This document shows, one piece after another, positions 25,398 through 32,096 of a stretch of DNA of 45,085 nucleotides. The notes below the pieces were generated by a model that saw nothing but the letters and a program-made list of their open reading frames with translations, did not search any database and was not told the origin of the DNA. How positions within the stretch are numbered: position 1 is the stretch's first letter; every line of letters begins with the position of its first letter. The DNA is from JANXSF01 sp043755435 (GTDB lineage Bacteria > Acidobacteriota > Terriglobia > Bryobacterales > Bryobacteraceae). The stretch spans positions 1 through 45,085 of the forward strand of contig JAYUSZ010000463.1 of the NCBI GenBank assembly GCA_043755435.1, read 5' to 3'. The position numbers and the translations under genes were made by a program.

Positions 25398-25655
25398 TCA
25401 AAAAGGCGATCGACACGCTTTCCACGCCATTACTCCCAGGGCGACGTGAATGGCGATTGCGAGTGACAGGACCAACCAGTCATTGGTTGTGAAAGGTATG
25501 GCGATCACATGCACCTGCCCGACTCCTGATTGCGGGCTGCTCAAAGAAATCTCCTTGGGCCATCCAGAACCCCAGAGCCGCAAGGCGACCACCAAGTCAG
25601 CCAATAAGACGACCGTGACTGCCAACACCAGTGGTAGTTTCAAAAAGCGGATCAT
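25398..25655 (-). CDS. Small membrane protein with two predicted helices, unrecognised
   Basis: The 85-residue product has a hydrophobic helix at about 5-26 (LKLPLVLAVTVVLLADLVVA) and another at about 58-78 (NDWLVLSLAIAIHVALGVMA), separated by a polar loop. A GAGG box 7 bases before the ATG supports translation. It lies 39 bp downstream of, and in the same direction as, the HELGH ORF, which is the position of an immunity protein in toxin gene pairs. That role is only inferred from position. No family was recognised. Confidence 0.55.
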   Translation of the reverse strand: MIRFLKLPLVLAVTVVLLADLVVALRLWGSGWPKEISLSSPQSGVGQVHVIAIPFTTNDWLVLSLAIAIHVALGVMAWKACRSPF

Positions 25656-25694
25656 CGATTCAACCTCATTGTCGCGGTTTGTTTGCCTCAGGGT

Positions 25695-26075
25695 TTAGTG
25701 GCACTGCATATCGGCGCGGAGCAATTCCCTCCCGAAAGCCTGTTGATTGACACCCGCTGCCTGTCCAGCGACTCGGCCGTCTGCCGCAGCCTCGCGTCCA
25801 AAGTACTTAACGACCCCACCGATATCATTGGACAAAGGCTGGTAGACATCTCCGATGAACTGATGACCGAGTTCGTGCGATAGCGTATTGGTTACAAATG
25901 GATAGATGTTACGATTGCTGACATCATTGACGTTGAGGAACGTAACCGCCGTATCGTTGTTCTTGTCAACACCAGAAAGCAACACTATTACCTGCAGCTG
26001 TTTTTCGCATCCATTGACCGCTCCCTGCGGCTCCTGTGCAAGTCCCAGTCGAGGCACTGTATTGCAACCCGTCAT
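25695..26075 (-). CDS. Short HELGH zinc-metalloprotease-like ORF (possibly a truncated toxin tip)
   Basis: The 126-codon frame contains the zincin motif HELGH at residues 67-71 inside IYPFVTNTLSHELGHQFIGD, preceded by a Ca-site-like DKNNDTAVTF. HExxH supplies two zinc ligands and a catalytic Glu; the third ligand cannot be fixed, and the spacing does not fit the metzincin HExxHxxGxxH form. No signal peptide and no ribosome-binding site at the ATG; the frame is open for 14 more codons upstream to a TAA. This suggests the C-terminal remnant of a larger protein, such as a polymorphic/RHS-type toxin tip, but no RHS repeats remain. Followed by the two-helix membrane protein. Confidence 0.5.
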   Translation of the reverse strand: MTGCNTVPRLGLAQEPQGAVNGCEKQLQVIVLLSGVDKNNDTAVTFLNVNDVSNRNIYPFVTNTLSHELGHQFIGDVYQPLSNDIGGVVKYFGREAAADGRVAGQAAGVNQQAFGRELLRADMQCH

Positions 26076-26117
26076 CGGTAACGGCCAAGAATCGGTAGTT
26101 GGGAAGGCCGGCTCTTC

Positions 26118-26360
26118 TTACGCGTGGGAGCCGTCGATCTTTTGAAAATTGATGAGATCGAAGAAGAGTTCGAATTTCAGTGTGACTAGGGCGGCTAGGA
26201 TGGATCCTACCCGATACAGCAAACCCTTGCCGAAGCCCCAGTGCTTGGCTTGATAGGTGGCAGCGCCTTGGATGAAATCGGCTTCCACTAGTGATGCTTC
26301 TTCACGCGGTGGGACGCCGGGGCCGAGTGCGTAAATACTATCACAGTGCTGGCGACGCAC
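26118..26360 (-). pseudogene. C-terminal fragment of a family 2 glycosyltransferase
   Basis: The 80-codon frame starts with about 12 unrelated residues and then matches the last 68 residues of the intact glycosyltransferase (28196-29059), including VEADFIQGAATYQAKHWGF and the final hydrophobic segment with the same end, KIDGSHA. The catalytic domain is absent. It is a duplicated remnant in the accessory zone rather than a working gene. Confidence 0.75.
26122..26324 (-). repeat. 203-bp partial copy of the glycosyltransferase 3' end
   Basis: This stretch aligns without gaps to 28200-28402, the 3' end of the family 2 glycosyltransferase gene. By hand count 24 of 203 bases differ, about 88% identity. 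The copied frame still reads GPGVPPREEASLVEADFIQG to FFDLINFQKIDGSHA on the minus strand (fragment ORF 26118-26360) but lacks the rest of the enzyme, so it is not functional. Confidence 0.85.
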
Positions 26361-26382
26361 GCCGTTTCGTCACGAAGTGAAG

Positions 26383-27006
26383 CTAGAGCATATTGCTATT
26401 GGGTTCGTTTTGCAAACAACATTGTTTGAATTTTCGGCCTGATTTGCAGGGGCAGAGGTCGTTGCGGCCAACCTTTGATTGTGGACGGACGTAGGGCGGC
26501 GACTTTTGGCGGGTGTATTGGCCTGGTATGAATTGGAGAGTTGCCGGGAAATTGGGTTCGTTTTGCAAAATTGGTTTTTGGGGTGGGGTTTCTGATTTTA
26601 CTCGGCGGAATTCGTTGAGTAATTTGAGTAAGCTGCGCTCGGTGCGATGGCGGAAGACGTGGATTCGGTCGATGGTTTTAGAGGTTGAGAGCAAGGGGTC
26701 GGCACCTTCGGTGCGGGCGAGATTGGCTTCGATGTAGTTGGCCCTTTGAATGTTCCAAGTGGCGAGGATGATTAATTCGACTAGCGTGTGCTCGATGGTG
26801 TTTTGGGGTTGCAGGTCGAATTCGAAGGTTTCGCAAATGCAATCGAAGTGGAAGTGATCTTCGTCGGTTAGCAGAACGGCTTGTTTGGAGTAGAAGCCGA
26901 ATTTGCGGGCGTTTTCGGCAGAGCGGGCTTTGCCTTCGAAGGTGGTGGGTCCAGTGGAATGCTGGGCGTTGGCGATGTTGGCGGCGATTTGGGATGCGGA
27001 TGTCAT
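26383..27006 (-). CDS. Protein with N-terminal NAQHSTGP motif and C-terminal SEC-C zinc motif
   Basis: From ATG 27006 (AAGGA 8 bases upstream) the product has 207 residues. The N-terminus SQIAANIANAQHSTGPTTFE followed by GKARSAENARKFG is a pattern I associate with abundant acidobacterial hypothetical proteins. The C-terminus VGRNDLCPCKSGRKFKQCCL is a SEC-C zinc-binding motif (C185, C187, C196, C197) as found at the end of SecA. Between them lies a helical region and a Pro-rich linker. The peptide LQNEPN occurs twice (near 148 and 198), encoded by an exact 19-bp repeat. A longer frame to 27129 adds only Pro-rich residues. Function unknown. Confidence 0.72.
   Translation of the reverse strand: MTSASQIAANIANAQHSTGPTTFEGKARSAENARKFGFYSKQAVLLTDEDHFHFDCICETFEFDLQPQNTIEHTLVELIILATWNIQRANYIEANLARTEGADPLLSTSKTIDRIHVFRHRTERSLLKLLNEFRRVKSETPPQKPILQNEPNFPATLQFIPGQYTRQKSPPYVRPQSKVGRNDLCPCKSGRKFKQCCLQNEPNSNML
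26398..26416 (-). repeat. 19-bp direct repeat, copy 1 (encodes LQNEPN)
   Basis: The sequence ATTGGGTTCGTTTTGCAAA here is identical to 26551-26569. Both copies are read in the same frame of the SEC-C gene, giving LQNEPN in two places, once just after the zinc motif. Confidence 0.8.
26551..26569 (-). repeat. 19-bp direct repeat, copy 2 (encodes LQNEPN)
   Basis: Exact second copy of the repeat at 26398-26416, 153 bp away, in the Pro-rich linker of the SEC-C protein. Confidence 0.8.
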
Positions 27007-27150
27007 GGGATTTTTCCTTGATTGGATTTTCCCATGGGGTGGCAAGCGGGCTGGGTTGGGTGGTGGTGGAAGTGGTTTGGAGTGAGGGGGTTGGGGATTT
27101 GGAATTGGTGGTGACTGGGATTGGCGCATTGATAATAATCCGACCCAGCC

Positions 27151-27396
27151 TTGCGGTCCGGGCGGCCCATCATTGCTGGAACAGGCATTTCGGTGCGAAC
27201 TATCGCAATTGAAAGCAATAGTGAGCTCAACCTTGAGGAGATCGCCGCCGACCGCCCACCTCTTTCACTTGCTCAAGTCTATGCCGCGCTGGCATTCTAT
27301 CACTCCAACAAGAAAGAGATCGACGCTGACATCGCGGCTGAAGATCAGGCCTACGATGAGGGTGTTCGTGCGTCGTGTCTGCCGCTTCGTGCTTGA
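27151..27396 (+). pseudogene. DUF433 antitoxin-like gene, 5'-truncated
   Basis: The frame reads LRSGRPIIAGTGISVRTIAI, then PPLSLAQVYAALAFYHSNKKEIDADI, which is the DUF433 pattern: a DNA-binding helical fold found in antitoxins paired with DUF5615 PIN-like toxins. Two TAA stops lie directly upstream (27132-27137), so the usual first 15-20 residues are missing and only a TTG (27151) could start it. A segment in the middle (SNSELNLEEIAADRP) is intact. The truncated toxin-like frame begins 3 bp after its stop. Confidence 0.6.
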
Positions 27397-27398
27397 AC

Positions 27399-27521
27399 GT
27401 GAAATTCTACTTCGATGAAGACTCCGCGAAGCATCGCTTGGTCTCAGCCTTGCGGACTCATGCTATCGATGTGTTGACTACGCTCGAAACTGGAAGAAAT
27501 ACAAGTCGATTGAATCGGTGA
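27399..27521 (+). pseudogene. DUF5615 PIN-like toxin fragment
   Basis: From GTG 27399 the frame gives 40 residues: MKFYFDEDSAKHRLVSALRT and then HAIDVLTTLETGRNTSRLNR before TGA. The opening with the DEDS acidic cluster and the H-x-x-DVLT-x-x-ETG segment is the N-terminal third of a DUF5615 PIN-like toxin, normally about 110 residues. The conserved remainder (an SDEEQL / TxNxRDF-like block) is lost, so the module is decayed. Confidence 0.6.
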
Positions 27522-27713
27522 GCAGTGTTCCGCCATCCTGTTTCTGGAAATGATGTTCATGCCGACCTCCACGCCTGCTTCGAGGCCCTTGCCCGCTAGA
27601 GAGGTTCAAACTTAGGGAACAGCCACCAGGGGGCGCATTGAAACGTTTTGCGTCCATCCATCACTATCCTCATTAGTACCGGTCCAATGACTGGATCGGC
27701 CAAAGGAGATGAT

Positions 27714-28190
27714 ATGGCTACGAAGCGAGTATCGAAGAAGGCAGCAGCACCACCTGTGCTGTTTAGCTACAGCGTGAAGTTTCTCTGTGGAACCCAGAAG
27801 GTTTTACCAAACGATAAATGTTCGACGGTTCGGCCGGGCATTTATGCCACCGACATCAACATTCATAACCCCAGCACAACGAAAGTCGCCGAGATTAGAA
27901 AGAACTTTTTAGTTTTAGTGCGCAATGGGGAAGTGCTGGGCCGTGAGCCTGACATGGTGGAAGGGAAAGTGCTGGATCAGATTGGGCTGAAACCGAACTC
28001 TGCCACTATGGATGACTGCTGCAGAATCAGTCGATTGTTGGATCTCTCATTAGGCAGCATTACAATTGGGTTCCTGGAAATCATTAGCACCCAGGAACTG
28101 AATGTGACGGCTGTTTATACCTTGACGGACGAATCGACCAGAGCTGTGAGCTTGGACGTGGAGACCATTGCGGGAAAACGGAAGCTTTAA
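27714..28190 (+). CDS. Conserved-looking hypothetical protein, 158 residues
   Basis: ATG 27714 has a strong AAAGGAG box 6 bases upstream; the longer frame to 27648 has none. After a basic N-terminus (MATKRVSKKAAAPPV) the protein reads as beta-rich: FSYSVKFLCGTQ, VRPGIYATDINIHNPS, MDDCCRISRLLDLSLGSITI, then FLEIISTQELNVTAVYTLTD and a basic end (VETIAGKRKL). No signal peptide or membrane helix. Four Cys residues (three in the DDCCR region and CGTQ) might be functional. I cannot assign a family or function. It sits between two decayed elements, convergent with the glycosyltransferase gene 5 bp away. Confidence 0.75.
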   Translation: MATKRVSKKAAAPPVLFSYSVKFLCGTQKVLPNDKCSTVRPGIYATDINIHNPSTTKVAEIRKNFLVLVRNGEVLGREPDMVEGKVLDQIGLKPNSATMDDCCRISRLLDLSLGSITIGFLEIISTQELNVTAVYTLTDESTRAVSLDVETIAGKRKL

Positions 28191-28195
28191 ATTAA

Positions 28196-29059
28196 TTAAG
28201 CGTGGGATCCATCGATCTTTTGAAAATTGATGAGATCGAAGAAGAGGCCGAATTTGAGTGTGAGCAGTGCCGCGAAGATGGATCCCACTCTATACAACAA
28301 ACCCTTGGCGAAGCCCCAGTGCTTGGCTTGATAGGTGGCTGCGCCTTGGATGAAATCGGCTTCCACTAATGACTCGGCTTCGAGCGGTGGGACGCCGGGG
28401 CCCACTGTGGCTTTGGCATCTTTTGCCCACAAAATGTTCTTGCCGGCGTGGTTAATTTGGAAGCAGATTTCGGCGTCGGCCCAACTGTCGCCGAAGCGCT
28501 GGTCGAGGAAATTCATGCCTCGCAGGAAAGTCATGCGGACTAGGAAGGCCTGGAAACTGGGGAATGCTAGTGTGGTTTCCGATGCTGTTGGCTGGCGCGA
28601 TGGGGGCCTTAGGTTTCCGGGGGCGGGAAGGTCGCGGGTGAAGTTTGCTGGTTCACCGGCTGGGGTTACTAATTGCGGGACAACGGCACTGGCTTCGGGC
28701 GAGGTTTCTAAGATCGCGATCAGTTTGGCGATGGCGTCCTTTTCAAAGCGAACTGCGGGGTCGGCCAGAAGAATGAATTCTGCACGGGCGCTGCGCAAGG
28801 CAATGTTGACGGCTTTGACCCATCCGAAGTTTTTGGGCAATTTCAGAAACGTGATTGTCTCGTTGTACTTTTCGCGGAGGGCTAGAGTGTTGTCGGACGA
28901 TCCGTTATCCATGACGATGACTTCCAGGGCATCGCGGTTGGATGCGGCCTGAATGGCGTCGAGGGCGGCTTCCAGTTCGGCCTCGCGGTTGCGCGAAACC
29001 AGAATTATGGTCGCCTGTTTGATTGCCGGTTGTTGTTCGTCGTGAATTGGATCTGCCAT
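28196..29059 (-). CDS. Glycosyltransferase family 2
   Basis: The 287-residue protein (TTG 29071 would add four residues) has a GT-A fold: the N-terminal strand ATIILVSRNREAELEAALDA, the nucleotide-binding VIVMDNGSSDNT, and LLADPAVRFEKDA, where the usual DxD metal motif appears as ADPAV with one Asp only. The acceptor-side segment FGDSWADAEICFQINHAGK carries the D/E-D/E pair typical of this family. The C-terminal hydrophobic segment (LLYRVGSIFAALLTLKFGL) may attach it to the membrane. It probably transfers a sugar in surface polysaccharide or glycan assembly. The last 203 bp occur again at 26122-26324. Confidence 0.85.
   Translation of the reverse strand: MADPIHDEQQPAIKQATIILVSRNREAELEAALDAIQAASNRDALEVIVMDNGSSDNTLALREKYNETITFLKLPKNFGWVKAVNIALRSARAEFILLADPAVRFEKDAIAKLIAILETSPEASAVVPQLVTPAGEPANFTRDLPAPGNLRPPSRQPTASETTLAFPSFQAFLVRMTFLRGMNFLDQRFGDSWADAEICFQINHAGKNILWAKDAKATVGPGVPPLEAESLVEADFIQGAATYQAKHWGFAKGLLYRVGSIFAALLTLKFGLFFDLINFQKIDGSHA
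28200..28402 (-). repeat. Parent copy of the 203-bp duplicated segment
   Basis: It lies within the glycosyltransferase gene and aligns gap-free with 26122-26324 in the same orientation. Such a pair can recombine and delete or duplicate the intervening 2 kb. Confidence 0.85.
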
Positions 29060-29080
29060 GGGATTTTTCAAATTGAGAAA

Positions 29081-29117
29081 ACAAACGGCGCAAGGAACAA
29101 GCCCTTGCGCCGTTTGT
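29081..29117 (-). terminator. Rho-independent terminator of the ribosomal supercluster
   Basis: A perfect 15-bp stem (29081-29095 with 29103-29117) encloses a 7-base loop. Read on the minus strand, downstream of the rplQ stop, the stem is GC-rich (CGGCGCAAGG core) and is followed by a T-rich tract (TTTGTTTTCTC including the stem end). It separates rplQ from the glycosyltransferase gene. Confidence 0.85.
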
Positions 29118-29134
29118 ACATCATTACGAAAGCA

Positions 29135-29590
29135 CTAGGATTGCGCTTCAGCTTCGCCGCCTTCCTGACCTTCACGCATAGCCTTAAGACGATCTTCACG
29201 GCGCTTGGCGCGGTCTGCAGAGCGCTTCACCAGCTCTGAACCCACCAGTTCCAGAATCGCAGTTTCGGCACCATCGCCCTGACGCCAAGCCAGTTTCACG
29301 ACGCGTGTATAGCCGCCGTTGCGTTGGCCGAAGCGGGAACCCATCTTATCGAACAGTTTCTGCACAGAAGCAGGCGTCATAAGAAAAGAAGCTGCCTTAC
29401 GGCGTGAAGCCAGATCGCCCTTCTTTGCCAGCGTGATCATATTGTCCACCAACGGAGCGGCGGCTTTGGCCTTGGTTACCGTTGTGGTGATGCGTTCCTC
29501 AACAATTACGCTGGTTACCAGACCGCGAAGCAGTGCTTTGCGGGCACTGGCGTTCCGCTGGAGTTTGTATCCGGAGATCTTGTTTTTCAT
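29135..29590 (-). CDS. rplQ: 50S ribosomal protein L17
   Basis: The 151-residue product starts MKNKISGYKLQRNASARKAL, with the L17 signature LLRGLVTSVIVEERITTTV and the RNA-binding RFGQRNGGYTRVVKLAWRQG. The C-terminal 30 residues (SADRAKRREDRLKAMREG..., ending EAQS) form a charged extension beyond the L17 core. Last gene of the cluster, 32 bp after rpoA, ahead of the terminator. Confidence 0.95.
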   Translation of the reverse strand: MKNKISGYKLQRNASARKALLRGLVTSVIVEERITTTVTKAKAAAPLVDNMITLAKKGDLASRRKAASFLMTPASVQKLFDKMGSRFGQRNGGYTRVVKLAWRQGDGAETAILELVGSELVKRSADRAKRREDRLKAMREGQEGGEAEAQS

Positions 29591-29622
29591 TTCTTCTTAC
29601 CTTGACGTTCTACTTATGAATC

Positions 29623-30663
29623 TTATTCGGCTTCGACTAAATCTTCGTCGTCCATATCGTCATCGGACATGGGAGGAGGTCCGCCGACAGGGGCAACTAA
29701 GCGGCCGGAGGCGTCCATTTTCATCCCAAACGACATGTTGAGGCCGCCGAGGATTTCCTTGATTTCGTTGAGTGACTTGCGTCCGAAATTTTTGGTGCGC
29801 AGCATTTCCGCTTCGGTCTTCTGCACAAGGTCGCCAATGGATTGAATATTGGCATTCTTCAAGCAGTTATAGGAGCGGACGCTGAGTTCAAGCTCTTCCA
29901 CAGAGCGGTTGAGCACTTCGTTCAACTGGCCCGTTGCGCGTTCGGCTGGCTCTTCGGTGACTTCGCTGACTTCTTCGAAGTTAATGAAGATGCTCATGTG
30001 GTCTTTCACCAACTTTGAGGCTTGGCCGATGGCATCCTGCGGAGCGATAGCCCCGTTGGTCCACACTTCAATGGTCAACTTATCGTAATCTGTCATTTGG
30101 CCCAGGCGAGCCGCTTCAACAGAAAAGTTCACTTTGCGAACGGGTGAGTGAACCGAATCGATGGGGATGTAGCCGAGGGGAAGATCTTCGTCGAAGTTAC
30201 GATCGGCGGCAACATAACCGCGACCGATTCTGAGACGCATTTCGATATTCAGTTTGCCACCTTCACCAACTGTGGCGATGTGCATGTTACGATCGAGCAC
30301 TTCCACGTCGGCATCGGTTTCAATCTGACCGCTTAATACTTCACCCGGTGTATCCACAACCAGACGCACGGTATGAACCACGTCGGTCATCATCTTAAAG
30401 GGAACCTGCTTCAGGTTCAGGATGATGTCAGTTGCATCTTCCACCACGCCAGGGATGGGGCTGAATTCATGAGCCACACCTTCAATGCGCACGGCTGTGA
30501 TGGCCGCGCCTTCGATGGAGCTCAACAACACACGGCGTAACGAGGTGCCGATGGTGGTGCCAAAGCCGCGCTCAAACGGCTGGGCGGTAAAACCACCAAA
30601 ACGTTCTGTGAGTGTATCGGTATTCGCCACCAGGCGCTTCGGTTTTTGGAAACCTTTGAACAT
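29623..30663 (-). CDS. rpoA: RNA polymerase alpha subunit
   Basis: The 346-residue subunit shows the N-terminal assembly domain (ERFGGFTAQPFERGFGTTIG, LRRVLLSSIEGAAITAVRIE) up to about residue 240, a linker, and the C-terminal domain (LELSVRSYNCLKNANIQSIG to GRKSLNEIKEIL) that contacts UP elements and activators. The tail is acidic (SDDDMDDEDLVEAE), longer than in E. coli. It lies between rpsD and rplQ as in most bacteria. Confidence 0.97.
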   Translation of the reverse strand: MFKGFQKPKRLVANTDTLTERFGGFTAQPFERGFGTTIGTSLRRVLLSSIEGAAITAVRIEGVAHEFSPIPGVVEDATDIILNLKQVPFKMMTDVVHTVRLVVDTPGEVLSGQIETDADVEVLDRNMHIATVGEGGKLNIEMRLRIGRGYVAADRNFDEDLPLGYIPIDSVHSPVRKVNFSVEAARLGQMTDYDKLTIEVWTNGAIAPQDAIGQASKLVKDHMSIFINFEEVSEVTEEPAERATGQLNEVLNRSVEELELSVRSYNCLKNANIQSIGDLVQKTEAEMLRTKNFGRKSLNEIKEILGGLNMSFGMKMDASGRLVAPVGGPPPMSDDDMDDEDLVEAE

Positions 30664-30731
30664 TCAATCTCCTTGCGTACAGGTCTAATAGTTCCTGATT
30701 TGGCGACCCGATTTCTCAAGCCGCCGCGGGC

Positions 30732-30754
30732 AGCGCGTTTAATGCCAACGCGCT
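30732..30754 (-). other. Hairpin at the rpsD stop codon
   Basis: AGCGCGTT (30732-30739) pairs with AACGCGCT (30747-30754), an 8-bp GC-rich stem with a 7-base loop. It overlaps the rpsD stop, in the 89-bp gap before rpoA. There is no T tract, so it is not a normal terminator. It may stabilise mRNA or adjust rpoA expression; this is speculative. Confidence 0.4.
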
Positions 30755-31385
30755 ACTTGGAGTAAAGCTCGACAATGAGCTGTTCGTTCAATTGGATCTG
30801 AACTAGATCTTCGCGCTTGGGAATTCCAATGACTCTTCCCTTTAGCGCTTCACGGTCCATTTCGAGCCAGGGAGGGGTTGGCTGATGGGCCGTTGCGTCC
30901 CGGGCTGAAAGAATATTTGCGTTGTTTTTGGCGCTTTCGCGAATGTCCACAACATCGTTCGGTACAACGGTGTAAGAAGGGATATTGACCCGCTTACCGT
31001 TGACGTTGACGTGTCCGTGACGGACAACCTGGCGGGCAGCGGAACGGCTGGTGCCCAGACCCATGCGGTAAATCACGTTATCGAGGCGACGTTCCAGCAA
31101 ACCGAGCATCACTTCGCCGGTTACGCCTTTCATCTTATTCGCCTTTTCAAACAGGTTGCGGAACTGGCCTTCCAGCACACCGTAATAACGGCGGGCCTTC
31201 TGCTTTTCACGAAGCTGCAAACCGTAGCCGACAATCTTTGGCTTACGATCCTTGCCATGCTGTCCTGGGGGAAAATTGCGCTTTTCAATGGCACACTTTT
31301 CAGTGTGGCAGCGCTCACCCTTCAGAAACAGCTTCATCCCTTCGCGACGGCATTGCCGGCACTTGGGACCATTATACTTTGCCAT
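30753..31385 (-). CDS. rpsD: 30S ribosomal protein S4 (zinc-binding form)
   Basis: The 210-residue protein has four Cys near the N-terminus (C9, C12, C26, C31 in KCRQC and RCHTEKC), the C+ zinc form of S4. The S4 RNA-binding domain follows (LERRLDNVIYRMGLGTSRSA, ARQVVRHGHVNVNGKRVNIP). S4 starts 16S rRNA assembly and, in E. coli, represses its own operon. Here it is separated from rpsK by an unusual 279-bp spacer. Confidence 0.96.
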   Translation of the reverse strand: MAKYNGPKCRQCRREGMKLFLKGERCHTEKCAIEKRNFPPGQHGKDRKPKIVGYGLQLREKQKARRYYGVLEGQFRNLFEKANKMKGVTGEVMLGLLERRLDNVIYRMGLGTSRSAARQVVRHGHVNVNGKRVNIPSYTVVPNDVVDIRESAKNNANILSARDATAHQPTPPWLEMDREALKGRVIGIPKREDLVQIQLNEQLIVELYSK

Positions 31386-31407
31386 TCAATCTCCTTAAAA
31401 CCATTTA

Positions 31408-31429
31408 GCAACTTTAGAGCTAAAGGTGC
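31408..31429. other. 22-bp near-palindrome in the rpsD leader
   Basis: GCAACTTTAG and CTAAAGGTGC form 10-base arms with one mismatch around AG. It lies 23 bp upstream of the rpsD ATG. As DNA it could bind a dimeric protein; as RNA it could form a short hairpin near the ribosome-binding site. Confidence 0.35.
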
Positions 31430-31530
31430 AGTTTACAACCAGCGCTTTCCGATTACCGGCAGCTTCGGTTTTCTTCCTGCTTACTACTGGCCCATTTAGA
31501 TCCCTTAGGGAAACATATGGACATCATTAA

Positions 31531-31557
31531 ATTATACAACAACAAATCTACATGCAA
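31531..31557 (-). promoter_or_regulatory. Candidate promoter for rpsD-rpoA-rplQ
   Basis: On the minus strand a perfect TATAAT (31531-31536) is preceded, after only 15 bp, by TTGCAT (31552-31557), a 3-of-6 match to -35. The short spacing and weak -35 lower confidence. Transcription would start near 31524, giving a leader of about 140 bases before rpsD. Confidence 0.45.
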
Positions 31558-31561
31558 AATC

Positions 31562-31587
31562 GGGGCGAAGGCTGTGGGCCTTGCCCC
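31562..31587 (-). terminator. Terminator-like hairpin downstream of rpsK
   Basis: On the minus strand GGGGCAAGGC pairs with GCCTTCGCCCC (one bulged base) around a 5-base loop, followed by GATTTTGC, only a weak T run. It lies between rpsK and the putative rpsD promoter. A second stem (31601-31609 with 31630-31638, 9 bp) lies just upstream. Partial attenuation is more likely than full termination. Confidence 0.4.
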
Positions 31588-31664
31588 GCCAAAAAGTAAC
31601 AAGCGCAAAACGGACTCGCCGAAGCGGCCTTTGCGCTTTGCAACTGTAACCGCGCCAAAGGGGA

Positions 31665-32078
31665 TCAAACCCGGCGCTTTTTCGGAGGACGGCAGCCATT
31701 GTGAGGAATAGGCGTGACGTCTTTGATGCTACGAACTTCAATGCCGATAGTAGAAAGAACACGAACGGCTGATTCGCGACCGGCACCCGGGCCAGCTACA
31801 CGAACTTCCACCACGCGAAGACCAGATTCTTTCGCTTTGTTAGCAGCGGTTAGCGATGCCTGCTGCGCTGCAAAGGGGGTACCTTTGCGCGATCCACGAA
31901 ACCCAAGAGAACCAGAACTGGACCAGGAGAGCACATTGCCGAGCGGGTCAGCAAAAGTGATGATGGTGTTGTTAAAGGTTGCCTGGACGTGGCACACGCC
32001 CATTGGTACGCTCTTTTTCTCCTTCTTTTTAAAGGATTTTTTGCCGGAATTCTTTGTCTTAGCTGGTGCTTTTGCCAT
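31665..32078 (-). CDS. rpsK: 30S ribosomal protein S11
   Basis: The 137-residue product has the S11 core VCHVQATFNNTIITFADPLG and SAGSLGFRGSRKGTPFAAQ-like segment, and the universal C-terminus VTPIPHNGCRPPKKRRV. The N-terminus is Lys-rich (FKKKEKKSVP). It neighbours rpsM (18 bp) in the platform-protein group of the alpha operon. Confidence 0.96.
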   Translation of the reverse strand: MAKAPAKTKNSGKKSFKKKEKKSVPMGVCHVQATFNNTIITFADPLGNVLSWSSSGSLGFRGSRKGTPFAAQQASLTAANKAKESGLRVVEVRVAGPGAGRESAVRVLSTIGIEVRSIKDVTPIPHNGCRPPKKRRV

Positions 32079-32096
32079 GTGTATGTTTCGAAACCT

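Noticed and set aside
26000..26130. Alternative minus-strand frame reading FLAVTDDGLQYSASTG upstream of the HELGH ORF
   Set aside because: It could be the lost N-terminal part of the HELGH protein in another frame, but no family similarity supports this.
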